Origin: a bacterium
GTDB taxonomy: Bacteria; Vulcanimicrobiota; Vulcanimicrobiia; Vulcanimicrobiales; Vulcanimicrobiaceae
Assembly (NCBI GenBank): GCA_021790935.1
Contig: JAJYFL010000005.1
Span: 62,001 to 126,000 of the forward strand
Direction of reading: 5' to 3'
Length of the DNA stretch: 64,000 bases
Shown here piece by piece: positions 51,481 to 59,700 of the stretch. The position numbers and the translations under genes are program-made. A model generated the notes under the pieces. It ran no database searches. It worked only from the letters and a program-made list of their open reading frames with translations, and was not told where the DNA came from. Position 1 is the stretch's first letter. The number at the start of each line of letters is the position of its first letter.

Positions 51481-51738
51481 GTGACGTCATGGATGCTGGA
51501 AGCACAGGCAAGGCGGATGAACGACAGGATCGACGAGCTCTTGCACCTGATCGAGGTCGAGCCGGACGCGCTGCGCGAGGCGGAGTTTCTGCAGGCGCGG
51601 GCGATTCTCGAGACCTTGGTCGGCAAGACGGTCTCGGCCGCCGACGTTGAGGACACGCGAATCGTCATCACCACGTCCGACGGAAACAAGTACTTTTTTT
51701 ACGGGTTCCTGGGCGAGGGCGCCGGCGGAAACGGTTAA
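51481..51738 (+). CDS. Small protein of unknown function
   Basis: This 85-residue protein has a helical first half (DRIDELLHLIEVEPDALREA) and a beta-rich end (RIVITTSDGNKYFFYGFLG). It is divergent from the FHA gene and its stop overlaps the convergent PilZ gene by 4 bp. It starts at GTG 51481 or ATG 51493. I do not recognise the family. Confidence 0.65.
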   Translation: MTSWMLEAQARRMNDRIDELLHLIEVEPDALREAEFLQARAILETLVGKTVSAADVEDTRIVITTSDGNKYFFYGFLGEGAGGNG

Positions 51739-52094
51739 GATTCGGCCTGCTCCGCTGCGTCGATGAACGAACCGATCGCTTCCTGAGCCTCGCGCGCGAT
51801 TTGGGTGAACGCCGTCCCGTGCGCGTACGCCTGCCGGGCAGCATCGAAGAACGAAAGCACGACGCGCGCTCGCACCAGCACCTCCCCATCGGATTCGGGG
51901 AGGCTGAAACGCAGCATCACGTTCTGGCCCGCCGGGAGATCGCGCTTGGTGGCGACCCGAACCCCTCCGCCGCTGATGTCGACCGCCTGGCCGTCCATCA
52001 CGAGCTCGGCTCCCGGGACGATCACCGTAACCGGAAAATCAACATGGGCGCGCGCATATCGGCGCCTCTGCGGACCGCTATATGTACTACTCAC
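51735..52094 (-). CDS. PilZ-domain c-di-GMP-binding protein
   Basis: This 119-residue protein has both halves of the PilZ c-di-GMP site: an Arg-rich RRRYAR near residues 10-15 and AVDISGGGVRVAT about 25 residues later (D-x-S-x-G-G). It is a single-domain receptor that presumably acts through protein partners. A second-messenger receptor and flagellar-type genes are both in the window, but they are 15 kb apart. Confidence 0.9.
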   Translation of the reverse strand: MSSTYSGPQRRRYARAHVDFPVTVIVPGAELVMDGQAVDISGGGVRVATKRDLPAGQNVMLRFSLPESDGEVLVRARVVLSFFDAARQAYAHGTAFTQIAREAQEAIGSFIDAAEQAES

Positions 52095-52106
52095 CTATCA
52101 CCTGCC

Positions 52107-53390
52107 CTAGACGTTCTTTGAAGAGGCGGCGCGCCCTGCGGCCGCTGGGCCGACGGCCTCCGCAGCGAAGAGCGCGCCGAGCACCGCATGTTCGAGCACG
52201 ACGCCGCCCTGCAGATAGACCTCGAACGGTTCGCGCAGCGGCGCGTCGCAGGAGAGTTCGATCGTCGCGCCGCCGATGAAGGCGCCGCTCGACATGACGA
52301 CCGGATCGAGATAACCGGGAACGCTGCCCGCCTCCGGGCGGAAGCGCGCGTTCACCGGCATCGCGCGCTGCAAGCCTTGCGCAAAGCGCAGCAGGCGCTC
52401 GGGGGAGCCCAAGCGGATCGCCTGCACGATGTCGGTCCGCCGCACCCCCGGCTGCGGATCGACCCCATACCCGAGTTCGCCGAAGAGCGCGGCCGCGAAA
52501 TCGAGTCCGCGCAGGGTCTGCTCGACGACCAGCGGCGCGAGGAAGAGCCCCTGCACGAACGCACGGCCGAAGCCGAGCGTCGGCCCGAGGCCGTCGCCCA
52601 GGCCCGGGGCGTAGAGCCGCGAGGCGACGCGTCCGACGAGGTCGGCGCGGCCCACGACGTAGCCGCCGGCCGGAGCGATCGAGCCGCCCAGGTTCTTGAT
52701 GAGCGAGCCCATCGCCAGATCCGCTCCGGCGTGCGTCGGCTCGCGCTCCTCGACCAGTTCGCCGTAACAGTTGTCGACCAAGATCGCCACCTCTGGGCGC
52801 AGCGCGTGGATGCGCGCGAAGGCGCGCTCGCAGCGCGCGATCGAAAGCGACGGGCGCGGCGCGTAGCCGCGCGAGCGCTGCACGAAGGCGACGGCGACAT
52901 CCCCGCGCGCGAGCTCGCGCTCGACCGCCTCGAGGTCTATCTCGCCGTCCGCCCCGAGCGCGACCTCTCGGTACGCGATGCCGGAGCGCGCGAGCGCGTC
53001 GGGGTGATCGGCGATGGCGTTGCGCAGCGTGTCGTACGGGCGCCCGGTAACGCTCAGCAGCGCGCGCCCGGGCGGAGTGCAGGCCGCGAGCGACGCGACG
53101 ATCGCGTGCGTTCCGCTCGCGATCGAAAGGCGCGCCAGCGCTCGTTCCGCGCCGAAGACGCGCGCCAGCAACGATTCGTAGCGCGCGCGCGCGGCGTCGT
53201 CGTAACCGTATCCGGTCGATCCCGCGAGGTCGCTCTCGTTAAGGCCCTCGTCGAAGAAGGCGCGCAGCACGTTGACCTTCACGCGCGTTTGCGCTTCGTA
53301 GGAAGCGGATGCGACGCGTTCGTAGGCGCGCCGCGCGGCCTCGCGTACGGCGCCGCCGATCTCGAAGCGCGAGCAGAGGAGATCGATCAT
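52107..53390 (-). CDS. Methionine gamma-lyase-like PLP enzyme (aluminium-resistance family)
   Basis: This 427-residue protein belongs to the fold-type I PLP enzymes annotated as methionine gamma-lyase family or aluminium resistance protein. The PLP Lys232 is in MGSLIKNLGGSIAPAGGYV, with SIASGTHAIVASLAACTPPG and VDNCYGELVEE upstream. The ATG at 53390 overlaps the stop of the EIIC gene (ATGA). The activity is known only by similarity. Confidence 0.88.
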   Translation of the reverse strand: MIDLLCSRFEIGGAVREAARRAYERVASASYEAQTRVKVNVLRAFFDEGLNESDLAGSTGYGYDDAARARYESLLARVFGAERALARLSIASGTHAIVASLAACTPPGRALLSVTGRPYDTLRNAIADHPDALARSGIAYREVALGADGEIDLEAVERELARGDVAVAFVQRSRGYAPRPSLSIARCERAFARIHALRPEVAILVDNCYGELVEEREPTHAGADLAMGSLIKNLGGSIAPAGGYVVGRADLVGRVASRLYAPGLGDGLGPTLGFGRAFVQGLFLAPLVVEQTLRGLDFAAALFGELGYGVDPQPGVRRTDIVQAIRLGSPERLLRFAQGLQRAMPVNARFRPEAGSVPGYLDPVVMSSGAFIGGATIELSCDAPLREPFEVYLQGGVVLEHAVLGALFAAEAVGPAAAGRAASSKNV

Positions 53391-54541
53391 GCGGCGATGC
53401 GAGCCTCGTGACGTTCGTACGCGCGCACGAACGGATAGTAGATGAGCGTCGCAACTGCGATGTTGAGGAGCACGAGGACGACGGCGCGCGGATCCAGCGT
53501 AGCGAGATAGGTGGCCGCCGGCGCCGGCACGGCGGAGGGGATGTAGTACGCCGGCCGCGCCACCCAGCCGTGCGCGACGACCGCGTAGGTGATCGTCGCG
53601 AGCACCGCCGGCGCCACGACGAACGGCAGCGCCAGAAACGGGTTGAAGACGATCGGCAGGCCGAAGAGCAGCGGTTCGTTGATGTTGAAGAGCGCCGGAA
53701 CCATCGCGAGCCGCGCGATCGTGCGCAACCGCGCGACGCGGCTGAAACACAGCATGACCGTCAGCGGAAGCGTCGCGCCGGCGCCGCCGGGGAAGACGAA
53801 CAGGAAGAGCGAGACGACCACGATGTACGGCAGCGCGTGGTGGCCGGCGAACGCCTCGGTGTTTTCGAACTGCATCGTCAGATAGACGGGCGTCACGATC
53901 GCCGCGAGCGTCGCCGGCCCGTGGATGCCGATCGTCCACAGCAGCGTCTCGACCACCGTAACGATCAGCAGCGCGGCGTAGGTGTCGCCGAGCCGGTCGA
54001 GCGGCTGCAGCAGCGCGACCAGCGCGTTGGCGATCGAGAGGTGCGCGGCGAAGAGCGCAAGCGCCGCGCCGACGACGGCGAACGCCCCAAGCGCGCTCGC
54101 GAGCGCCGCCGGCCGCACGGCGCGCCGCAGTGCGTAGGGCGCCCCGGCCGCAGCGAGCGCCGCGAGTATCGCCAGGAGGAGCCCGCTCTCGCCCACGCGG
54201 TGCAGGTACGCGACCGGGTCGGCGAAGGCGAACGGCCGCGGCAGGGCGAGCGCGAACGCCGCGCAAGCCGTCGCGGTGACCAGCACGCGGTCGAGCGCAA
54301 GCGCCGTGGCGAGCCGGTACGAGAGGATGACGACCAGCGTCGCCGCCATGATGCCGAACGCGGGCAGCTCCGCAAGCGTGAAGCGCGCCAGAAGCGCCGC
54401 GCCGGCCGTCGGCTCGGCCGGCGCCGGCGCGAAGAGCATGAGCGCCGCCAGGCCTGCCAGCAGCCCGATGAAACTCCACGGAATCGCCTGGCGGACGGCC
54501 AGCATAGCCGGAGCGTCACCGAAGCGCCGCAGCGGCGGCAC
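53387..54541 (-). CDS. Orphan PTS EIIC-like sugar permease
   Basis: This protein of about 384 residues is a membrane protein of the lactose/cellobiose PTS family. The signature NINEPLLFGLPIVFNPFLALP with the sugar-binding Glu is clear, and TIGIHGPATLAAIVTPVY precedes it. Phosphotransfer needs EIIA and EIIB, neither of which is nearby. The GTG at 54541 is the first plausible start after lexA; the frame is open upstream. Coupling to the PLP enzyme downstream suggests a linked role that I cannot name. Confidence 0.82.
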   Translation of the reverse strand: MPPLRRFGDAPAMLAVRQAIPWSFIGLLAGLAALMLFAPAPAEPTAGAALLARFTLAELPAFGIMAATLVVILSYRLATALALDRVLVTATACAAFALALPRPFAFADPVAYLHRVGESGLLLAILAALAAAGAPYALRRAVRPAALASALGAFAVVGAALALFAAHLSIANALVALLQPLDRLGDTYAALLIVTVVETLLWTIGIHGPATLAAIVTPVYLTMQFENTEAFAGHHALPYIVVVSLFLFVFPGGAGATLPLTVMLCFSRVARLRTIARLAMVPALFNINEPLLFGLPIVFNPFLALPFVVAPAVLATITYAVVAHGWVARPAYYIPSAVPAPAATYLATLDPRAVVLVLLNIAVATLIYYPFVRAYERHEARIAA

Positions 54542-54578
54542 GACGGCACGGCTGAGCCAGGCGCGCGCGCTAGAACTG

Positions 54579-55181
54579 CTAGAGCTTACGAACGACGGCT
54601 TCGACGCGCCCGACGATGGTGACATCGTTCGCGTAGATTGGCGCCATCGCCGGATTCTCCGGCTGCAGCCGGACGCGGCCGGCTTCTTTGTAGAAGCGCT
54701 TGACCGTCGCCTCGCCCTCGAGCATGGCCACGACGATCTCGCCGTTCGCGGCGTCGCGCTGCGGGCGGACGAGGATGAGGTCGCCGTCGAGGATGGCGGC
54801 GTCGATCATCGAGTCGCCCTGGACGCGCAGCATGAAGCCGTCGGACGTGCGCGTGAACGCCGCCGGGAAGACGAACTCGCCCTCGACGTTCTCCTGCGCG
54901 GTGATCGGCACGCCGGCCGCGACCTTGCCGACGATCGGCACGGTTATCAGGGGCGGCGCCGCCGGCTGCGCGCGCTCGCTGCGCATGGCGCGCGGCTTCG
55001 TGGGATTGCGGGTTATCAGACCGTGTCGCTCGAGCGACTTCAGGTGGGCGTGAATCGTGGAGGAAGACGAGAGCCCGACGCGCTGGCCGATCTCACGCAC
55101 CGATGGCGGATAGCCCTGCTCGGCCGTAAACTCGCGGATCACATCCAGAATGCGCCGTTGGCGCTCGGTCGCACCTTCCAA
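54579..55181 (-). CDS. lexA: SOS repressor LexA
   Basis: This 200-residue repressor controls the DNA-damage response. It has an N-terminal winged helix (PPSVREIGQRVGLSSSSTIH), the Ala89-Gly90 self-cleavage site in VGKVAAGVPI, the catalytic Ser124 in QGDSMIDA and Lys161 in GEATVKRF. It starts at a TTG at 55181 with an AGGAGGG site 6 nt before it; longer frames upstream are rejected. Two SOS boxes lie in the intergenic region. Confidence 0.96.
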   Translation of the reverse strand: MEGATERQRRILDVIREFTAEQGYPPSVREIGQRVGLSSSSTIHAHLKSLERHGLITRNPTKPRAMRSERAQPAAPPLITVPIVGKVAAGVPITAQENVEGEFVFPAAFTRTSDGFMLRVQGDSMIDAAILDGDLILVRPQRDAANGEIVVAMLEGEATVKRFYKEAGRVRLQPENPAMAPIYANDVTIVGRVEAVVRKL

Positions 55182-55230
55182 TGCCAGCCCTCCTAGGAAT
55201 GCCACCCGTATGGCACCCGTATCGCCTATA

Positions 55231-55259
55231 AGAATACCACAAAAGCCTTTCGAAGGCAA
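55231..55259 (-). promoter_or_regulatory. Promoter of lexA
   Basis: On the minus strand TTGCCT (55259-55254) is followed after 17 nt by TATTCT (55236-55231). The -35 overlaps an SOS box at 55257-55270, which explains autorepression. The leader would be about 40 nt. Confidence 0.65.
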
Positions 55260-55270
55260 ACGTATGTTCG
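55257..55270. promoter_or_regulatory. SOS box 1 (LexA operator)
   Basis: CAAACGTATGTTCG differs at one position from the Gram-positive-type consensus CGAAC-N4-GTTCG. It overlaps the -35 of the lexA promoter and lies just upstream of the divergent LysM promoter. Confidence 0.75.
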
Positions 55271-55278
55271 GTCTCCTA

Positions 55279-55309
55279 TTGACAAGCCAAGGAGCGAGTG
55301 TGCTAAAAT
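55279..55309 (+). promoter_or_regulatory. Promoter of the LysM gene
   Basis: TTGACA (55279-55284) is followed after 19 nt by TAAAAT (55304-55309), which has the TGC extension. Transcription should start near 55316, just before an SOS box. Confidence 0.65.
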
Positions 55310-55317
55310 CTAGGGGA

Positions 55318-55331
55318 CGAACAGGCGTTTG
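55318..55331. promoter_or_regulatory. SOS box 2 (LexA operator)
   Basis: CGAACAGGCGTTTG has one mismatch to CGAAC-N4-GTTCG. It lies immediately downstream of the LysM gene promoter, at about +2 to +15, where LexA would block transcription. Confidence 0.75.
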
Positions 55332-55358
55332 GCACAATATATAGTGAGGAGCATAACG

Positions 55359-55640
55359 GTGGTTAAGCGGAAACGGTTCAGCCTGATGCCGGTGATCGCG
55401 CTGGCAACGCTCAGCCTGATGGTCTCGCTGCCGATCCTGTCGAGCATGCGCCTCTACGCCGCCGGCACGCAGCGCTACACCACGGTTACCGTCCACGCGG
55501 GCGACACGCTCTGGGGAATCGCCGCAGCCCACACAGCGCCGAGCGTCAGCATGCAAGAGATGATCGACGAAATCTCCCAGGTCAACCATCTGCACGCCTC
55601 AACGCTACAGCCCGGCGAGCACCTGCGCATCCCGATCTAG
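55359..55640 (+). CDS. YneA-like LysM protein under SOS control
   Basis: This 93-residue protein has a basic start (MVKRKR), one membrane-spanning segment at about 10-33 and a LysM domain at about 41-92 (TVTVHAGDTLWGIAAAH, ending LQPGEHLRIPI). It is divergent from lexA and has an SOS box at its transcription start. In Bacillus the same arrangement produces YneA, a LysM-anchored inhibitor of cell division during SOS, and a similar role is inferred. The GTG at 55359 follows a GAGGAG site; the ATG at 55329 lies within the SOS box. Confidence 0.85.
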   Translation: MVKRKRFSLMPVIALATLSLMVSLPILSSMRLYAAGTQRYTTVTVHAGDTLWGIAAAHTAPSVSMQEMIDEISQVNHLHASTLQPGEHLRIPI

Positions 55641-55666
55641 CGCCACCACAACCGCGAGCGATAACC

Positions 55667-55698
55667 AACGAGGCCGCACCCTCCCGCGACCTCGTTTC
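55667..55698 (+). terminator. Possible terminator after the LysM gene
   Basis: AACGAGG (55667-55673) and CCTCGTT (55690-55696) form a 7-bp stem with a 16-nt loop, followed by a T. It is weak because the loop is long and the T-tract short. Confidence 0.4.
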
Positions 55699-55760
55699 GC
55701 TAGCTCTCCGATCCGTCTACGCCGCTTGGCGGTTTCACGGCCCGCACGCAGCGCCCCGGG

Positions 55761-55780
55761 CATGGTAGAATGCTACCATG
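55761..55780 (+). promoter_or_regulatory. Operator-promoter palindrome of the ParE/RelE-type module
   Basis: CATGGTAGAATGCTACCATG is a perfect 8-bp inverted repeat with a 4-nt centre. It contains an extended -10 (TGGTAGAAT, 55763-55771), and its last three bases are the antitoxin ATG (55778-55780). The operator, promoter and start codon are therefore one 20-bp palindrome, and the mRNA should be leaderless. Confidence 0.75.
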
Positions 55781-56005
55781 ACTCGCGCCGCACTCCATCA
55801 ACTCGTCGACGAACTACCCGAGAGCGAACTTGATCAGCTCGCTACCCTTTATGAGGCAGCGCGTACGCACGACCGCGCCCTATTGCGATCACTCCTCGCC
55901 GACGAAGAGCTGCCCGCACCCGGCGACATCGAGGCACTTGCTGAGGTGGATCGCACGGACACTCTTTCCGGCGAAGAGATTGAGCGCCGCTACAAACTTC
56001 CGTGA
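55778..56005 (+). CDS. Antitoxin of an addiction module (RelB/VapB-like size)
   Basis: This 75-residue acidic protein is an addiction-module antitoxin: the start MTRAALHQLVDELPESELDQ and the central LLRSLLADEELPAPGDIEAL, ending SGEEIERRYKLP, match small antitoxins paired with ParE/RelE toxins. Its stop overlaps the toxin GTG (GTGA). The start codon lies at the end of a perfect operator palindrome, so autorepression is likely. Confidence 0.8.
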   Translation: MTRAALHQLVDELPESELDQLATLYEAARTHDRALLRSLLADEELPAPGDIEALAEVDRTDTLSGEEIERRYKLP

Positions 56006-56250
56006 CGCGGTGCGTCCGCTATACCAGGCGCGCCGATCGCGACTTGGAAAACGTGCCCGAGCCCGACCGCCGCAGCATAGTTGCGGCGGTGCGTGCGTTT
56101 GCTGCCGGTACACCGGCCGACGTCAAGATGCTTACCGGCCATCGCGGACTCTATCGCCTGCGCGTGGGACGCTGGCGCATCTTGTATGAGATGCCGGCTG
56201 GTGAAGTATTGGTGCTACGGATTCGCGATCGCAAAGACGCCTATCGGTAA
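56002..56250 (+). CDS. RelE/ParE-family toxin
   Basis: This 82-residue protein has the RelE/ParE fold signature: YTRRADRDLENVPEPDRRSI, then KMLTGHRGLYRLRVGRWRIL and VLVLRIRDRKDAYR, a typical C-terminal basic end. Members cut mRNA on the ribosome or poison gyrase; the target here is not decidable. It begins with GTG and overlaps the antitoxin by 4 nt. Confidence 0.88.
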   Translation: MTRCVRYTRRADRDLENVPEPDRRSIVAAVRAFAAGTPADVKMLTGHRGLYRLRVGRWRILYEMPAGEVLVLRIRDRKDAYR

Positions 56251-56299
56251 CGTACCTACCTGAGCGCTTTGGCCGAACGTCGGGCTAGGGCTAGCTAGA

Positions 56300-56512
56300 T
56301 CACGACCGGCGGCTCACCACGATGACGCTGTGGCCGTGGTGATCGTTCAGGAACGCCATGCCCTCGGCGATCCACGTATCCAATCCCGTCTGCGAGTGCT
56401 TCGCGACCTCACGTGCCACATGTAGGCGATCCTTGAGCCACACGAGTTCGGCGCGCGTGGTGACCGGCCAAACCGAGGTCTCGCAGTCTTCGCATTGGTA
56501 GCCATACTGCAT
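56300..56512 (-). CDS. Small hypothetical protein with a CxxC pair
   Basis: This 70-residue frame starts MQYGYQCEDCETSVWPVTT and continues RAELVWLKDRLHVAREVAKH. The two Cys could bind a metal. It starts just inside the left inverted repeat of the neighbouring repeat element, so its promoter region is occupied by that element. It may be a real small gene; evidence is limited to length and composition. Confidence 0.45.
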   Translation of the reverse strand: MQYGYQCEDCETSVWPVTTRAELVWLKDRLHVAREVAKHSQTGLDTWIAEGMAFLNDHHGHSVIVVSRRS

Positions 56513-56513
56513 C

Positions 56514-56700
56514 CGCCCATCCTTCGACAAGCTCAGGATGACACCTCACTACTCACCGCACCTCACTACTCACCGCACCTCACTACGCACAACGCCTCAC
56601 TACGCACCGCACGCATGTGCCGCTGTGCGTGTGCGCGTGAACGAGTGCCGTGCTATCCTGAGCGTGTCGCTGTTATCCTGAGCTTGTCGAAGGATGGGCG
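56514..56700. repeat. 26-bp inverted repeats flanking 17-bp tandem repeats (MITE-like)
   Basis: The arms 56514-56539 and 56675-56700 are exact reverse complements over 26 bp (left arm contains CCTTCGACAAGCTCAGGAT). Between them, 56544-56611 holds four 17-bp units of the type CCTCACTACTCACCGCA, followed by about 60 bp with a partial extra arm (ATCCTGAGCGTGTCG at 56655-56669). The arms belong to the dispersed repeat family of the window. No coding gene lies inside. Confidence 0.88.
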
Positions 56701-56708
56701 TAGCGCGA

Positions 56709-56738
56709 GAGAGGCCCTCGCTTTTGCGAGGGCCTCTC
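56709..56738 (-). terminator. Strong hairpin after the TonB-dependent receptor gene
   Basis: A perfect 13-bp stem (GAGAGGCCCTCGC and its complement) with a TTTT/AAAA loop lies 23 bp after the receptor stop codon. There is no clear T-tract on the minus strand, so termination is likely but not certain. Confidence 0.65.
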
Positions 56739-56761
56739 CGGTTCGATCGTTTGGCTGAAAC

Positions 56762-59700
56762 TTAGAGTTTCAACTTGAGATCGAGGTATGCGTCGAAGGG
56801 TAGCGACCCAAAGTACGGCATGTACGGGTTTGCAAATTCGGGCTGAATCGTCGCGCCCGGATTGTACACGTTGCCCACCGGGGCTAACGTACCGTATGCG
56901 ACTGCGCCGTAGTTGCAGACCTTGCCCGCAGGGATGCCTGGAACGTTCGTCCAGGGTTCCTTCGAACCACCCCAGCAGCGGTCGATGATGTTGGCCAGCG
57001 TCAGCACGAGCGTCGCCTTGGGCGAAACTTCGTACGAAAGTTGGGTGTGCATCGTGAAGCGCTGCGGTGAGCGGAACGCGCCCGGCTTATCGAAGACACC
57101 CGTGGCGGGGTCCGGAATGGCCACGAGCGTCCCGTTGCAAGTCATCGCGTTGTACGGAGAACCGCCGGCAGCACCGTATGGATACCGCGGATCGCCCGCG
57201 GTCGTTCCGGTCAGCGCCGAACAACCCGATGCCGGGTCGATGCCGCTGTTCTGCAGGGGAGCGCCGTAATAACCGCCGCTGTTGTACTGGAAGGACGGTG
57301 TGATGGCGAACTTCCCGTGCTTATAGTTCAGCACGAGCGTCGCCACGTTTGGAACCTCGTAGGAGTTCGTCTGCGAGTTGATGCCGAGCGGGAAGATATC
57401 CATCGGGATGTAGTTCGCGTTCGGATCGAGGAGGCTCTGCACCGGAGCGTTCCAGTACGGGTTGGCGATACTGTTCGCCGCACATGCGAAGTCCGGAGCG
57501 CCGGCGCTGGTGTAGCACGGCGCGGCGTTCCCACCGTTGCCGCCGCATCGCGGATCGGTCGTGTGGGTGCTGCAGTACGACGTGTAACCGTTGTACTGCT
57601 GGATGTTCTGGTTGATCCCCGAGACGACCGTCGAGCCGTTCGAGAGCGTGTTCAACTTGACCGAGCTGTTCGTATACGTGTACGAGAACAGTCCGGAGAA
57701 GCCGTCACGATTGAAACTGCCCTTTTGAATCTCGAGCTCGATGCCCTTCGACGTCTGGTTTCCGACGTTCAGGCCCGAGACGAAACCGGTCTTCTGGCTG
57801 AGGAAGAACTGCTGGATTTGATTGTTCGTCTTGCGATAGAACGGCGTCAGCTTGAAGCTGAGGTCCGTATTCTTGAACTGGTGTTCGATCGAGAAGTCCG
57901 TGTTATACGAGATCTCCGGCTGGATCGGATAGCCCGGCGACGTACGGCCGTACGCATAGAACGTCGGTCCGAGGAAGTCGGGGAGATCTTGCTGGAGGGT
58001 ATTGTACTGTTCGAACGCCGAGTTCGGCGCCTGCGTGTACTTGCCGTAGCTGGCACGCAGGACCGTCAGCGGATCGACCGTGTAGGTCGCGCCCAAGCGC
58101 GGCTGCAACACGTTGAACGAGTAGTTCGCATCGGTGTTCGTCATGGTTGCCGGTGCGTACGACGTACCAGCAACCGAGCAAGCTGACGTAACCGGAATCC
58201 CGAGCGAGCCCTTCGAAACGGGGGCGGCGCCAGGGGTCGCGGTGTCCACGCACATCGCCTGGTTCCAGGCGTTGAACCAGAAGGTTCGGGCCGCGCCCGT
58301 ATGCGTGTCCGCGCCGATATACTGGAAGCGGTCCATCCGCAGACCGAGGTTGAAGAGCAACTTCGCGCTCGGCTGCCACTGATCGGTAATCGAGAAGGCG
58401 GTGAACTTCGGGGTAACGTTGTTGTACGTGGCCAGCAGACCGTTTTCAACGGTGTAGTAGGTGCACGGGCCGCCGCCGCAGTTCGCTGCGGTAACGACCG
58501 GGGGGGTGCCACCGGCAAACGCATTGCCCAAGGTCAGCGTGGCAGGATGTCCGCCCTGGATGGCGCTGCACCCGGTCGGAGTACCCGACGCCGTGTAGCA
58601 GATGCCGCTGTATGGCGCGTTCCCGTTGACGAGCAGAGCCAACGGTTTGTGGAACAACCCGTTGAGGATCTGCGAACTGAAGTCGCGGATTACGGAAGCC
58701 TGCGTGTACGAGCCCTGCAGCTGAAGCAAGTTTTGCGGATTGAGCTGCTTGGCGAACGTCGCACTGACACCCGCGGTGTGGGTGGATAACTCGTAGTCGT
58801 CCGGCATGATGCCGTCGAAGTTCGAGTAGTAGGTGTTCGGTCCCGAGAGGAACCAATTCGAGTAGAACGTGTAGCCGTAGACGCGCAGGTAGGCCGAGGA
58901 GTCGAAGTTGTGCTGGTACTGCAGCTTCACGATCGACTGGCCGTTCTGCATGCCGTCGCGCTCGCTGAACGGAATCGGGAGGCCGCCGGTTGCGGCCAGA
59001 TTCGGTTCATTCGGCCAAGCGAACGGCACCATCATCGACTGGTAGTTACTCGGCAACGGCACGCCGAGCGGGCCGTTGTACTGCGTGGCCTGGAGCGAGG
59101 GCACGCCGGGGATACCATTCAAGTAGAACGGATAGTTCGTGCCGACGGTGCCGGTGTTGTAAAGAAGGCCGTTGGTCGCCGCATAATCGAACAGCGCCTT
59201 GCCCCAGTCGCTCGGTGACGAGTAGAACTTCGACACGAGATTCGAGGTGTCGAAGAGCACCTGGATGTCGTCACGGTAGGGGTTGTTCTTGTGCGGAATC
59301 GCGAAGTGAAGGTTGACGACGTTCTCGCGATCCGAGATGTTCGAGTAATTGAACATGTTGTACGGCCCGAGGATGAGGCCGCCGGGACCCGCACCATATA
59401 TCCCGACGTTGTAGCACGCGTCGTAGCTCGCCGCTACCGCGCTCGTTGGATCGCATCCGATACCGCTTGTGTTTGGATTGGCTGAGAACGCGCCGGCCGG
59501 TGGCATCTGGTAGTCGAACGGAATGCCGTACAGGCTGCTGATGGCGGCGCCGTTGTTCTGGTCGTACGAGCGGAAGTCTTGGTTGTAACCGCCGATACCG
59601 ACATAGTACGAGAACCGGCGGTCCGGCGTGGCTCCGCCGGCTTCGACGTTCATCTTGTGATAGTACGTCGGGCCGCCGATGCCGATATCGGTTGAAGCGG

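Noticed and set aside
52107-54479. A 790-residue open frame as a fusion of the PLP enzyme with an upstream domain.
   Set aside because: Its first ~360 residues are an alternative frame of the EIIC gene. The PLP enzyme starts at 53390.
56544-56611. The 17-bp tandem repeats considered as a CRISPR array.
   Set aside because: Units are directly adjacent without spacers, and no cas genes are nearby.
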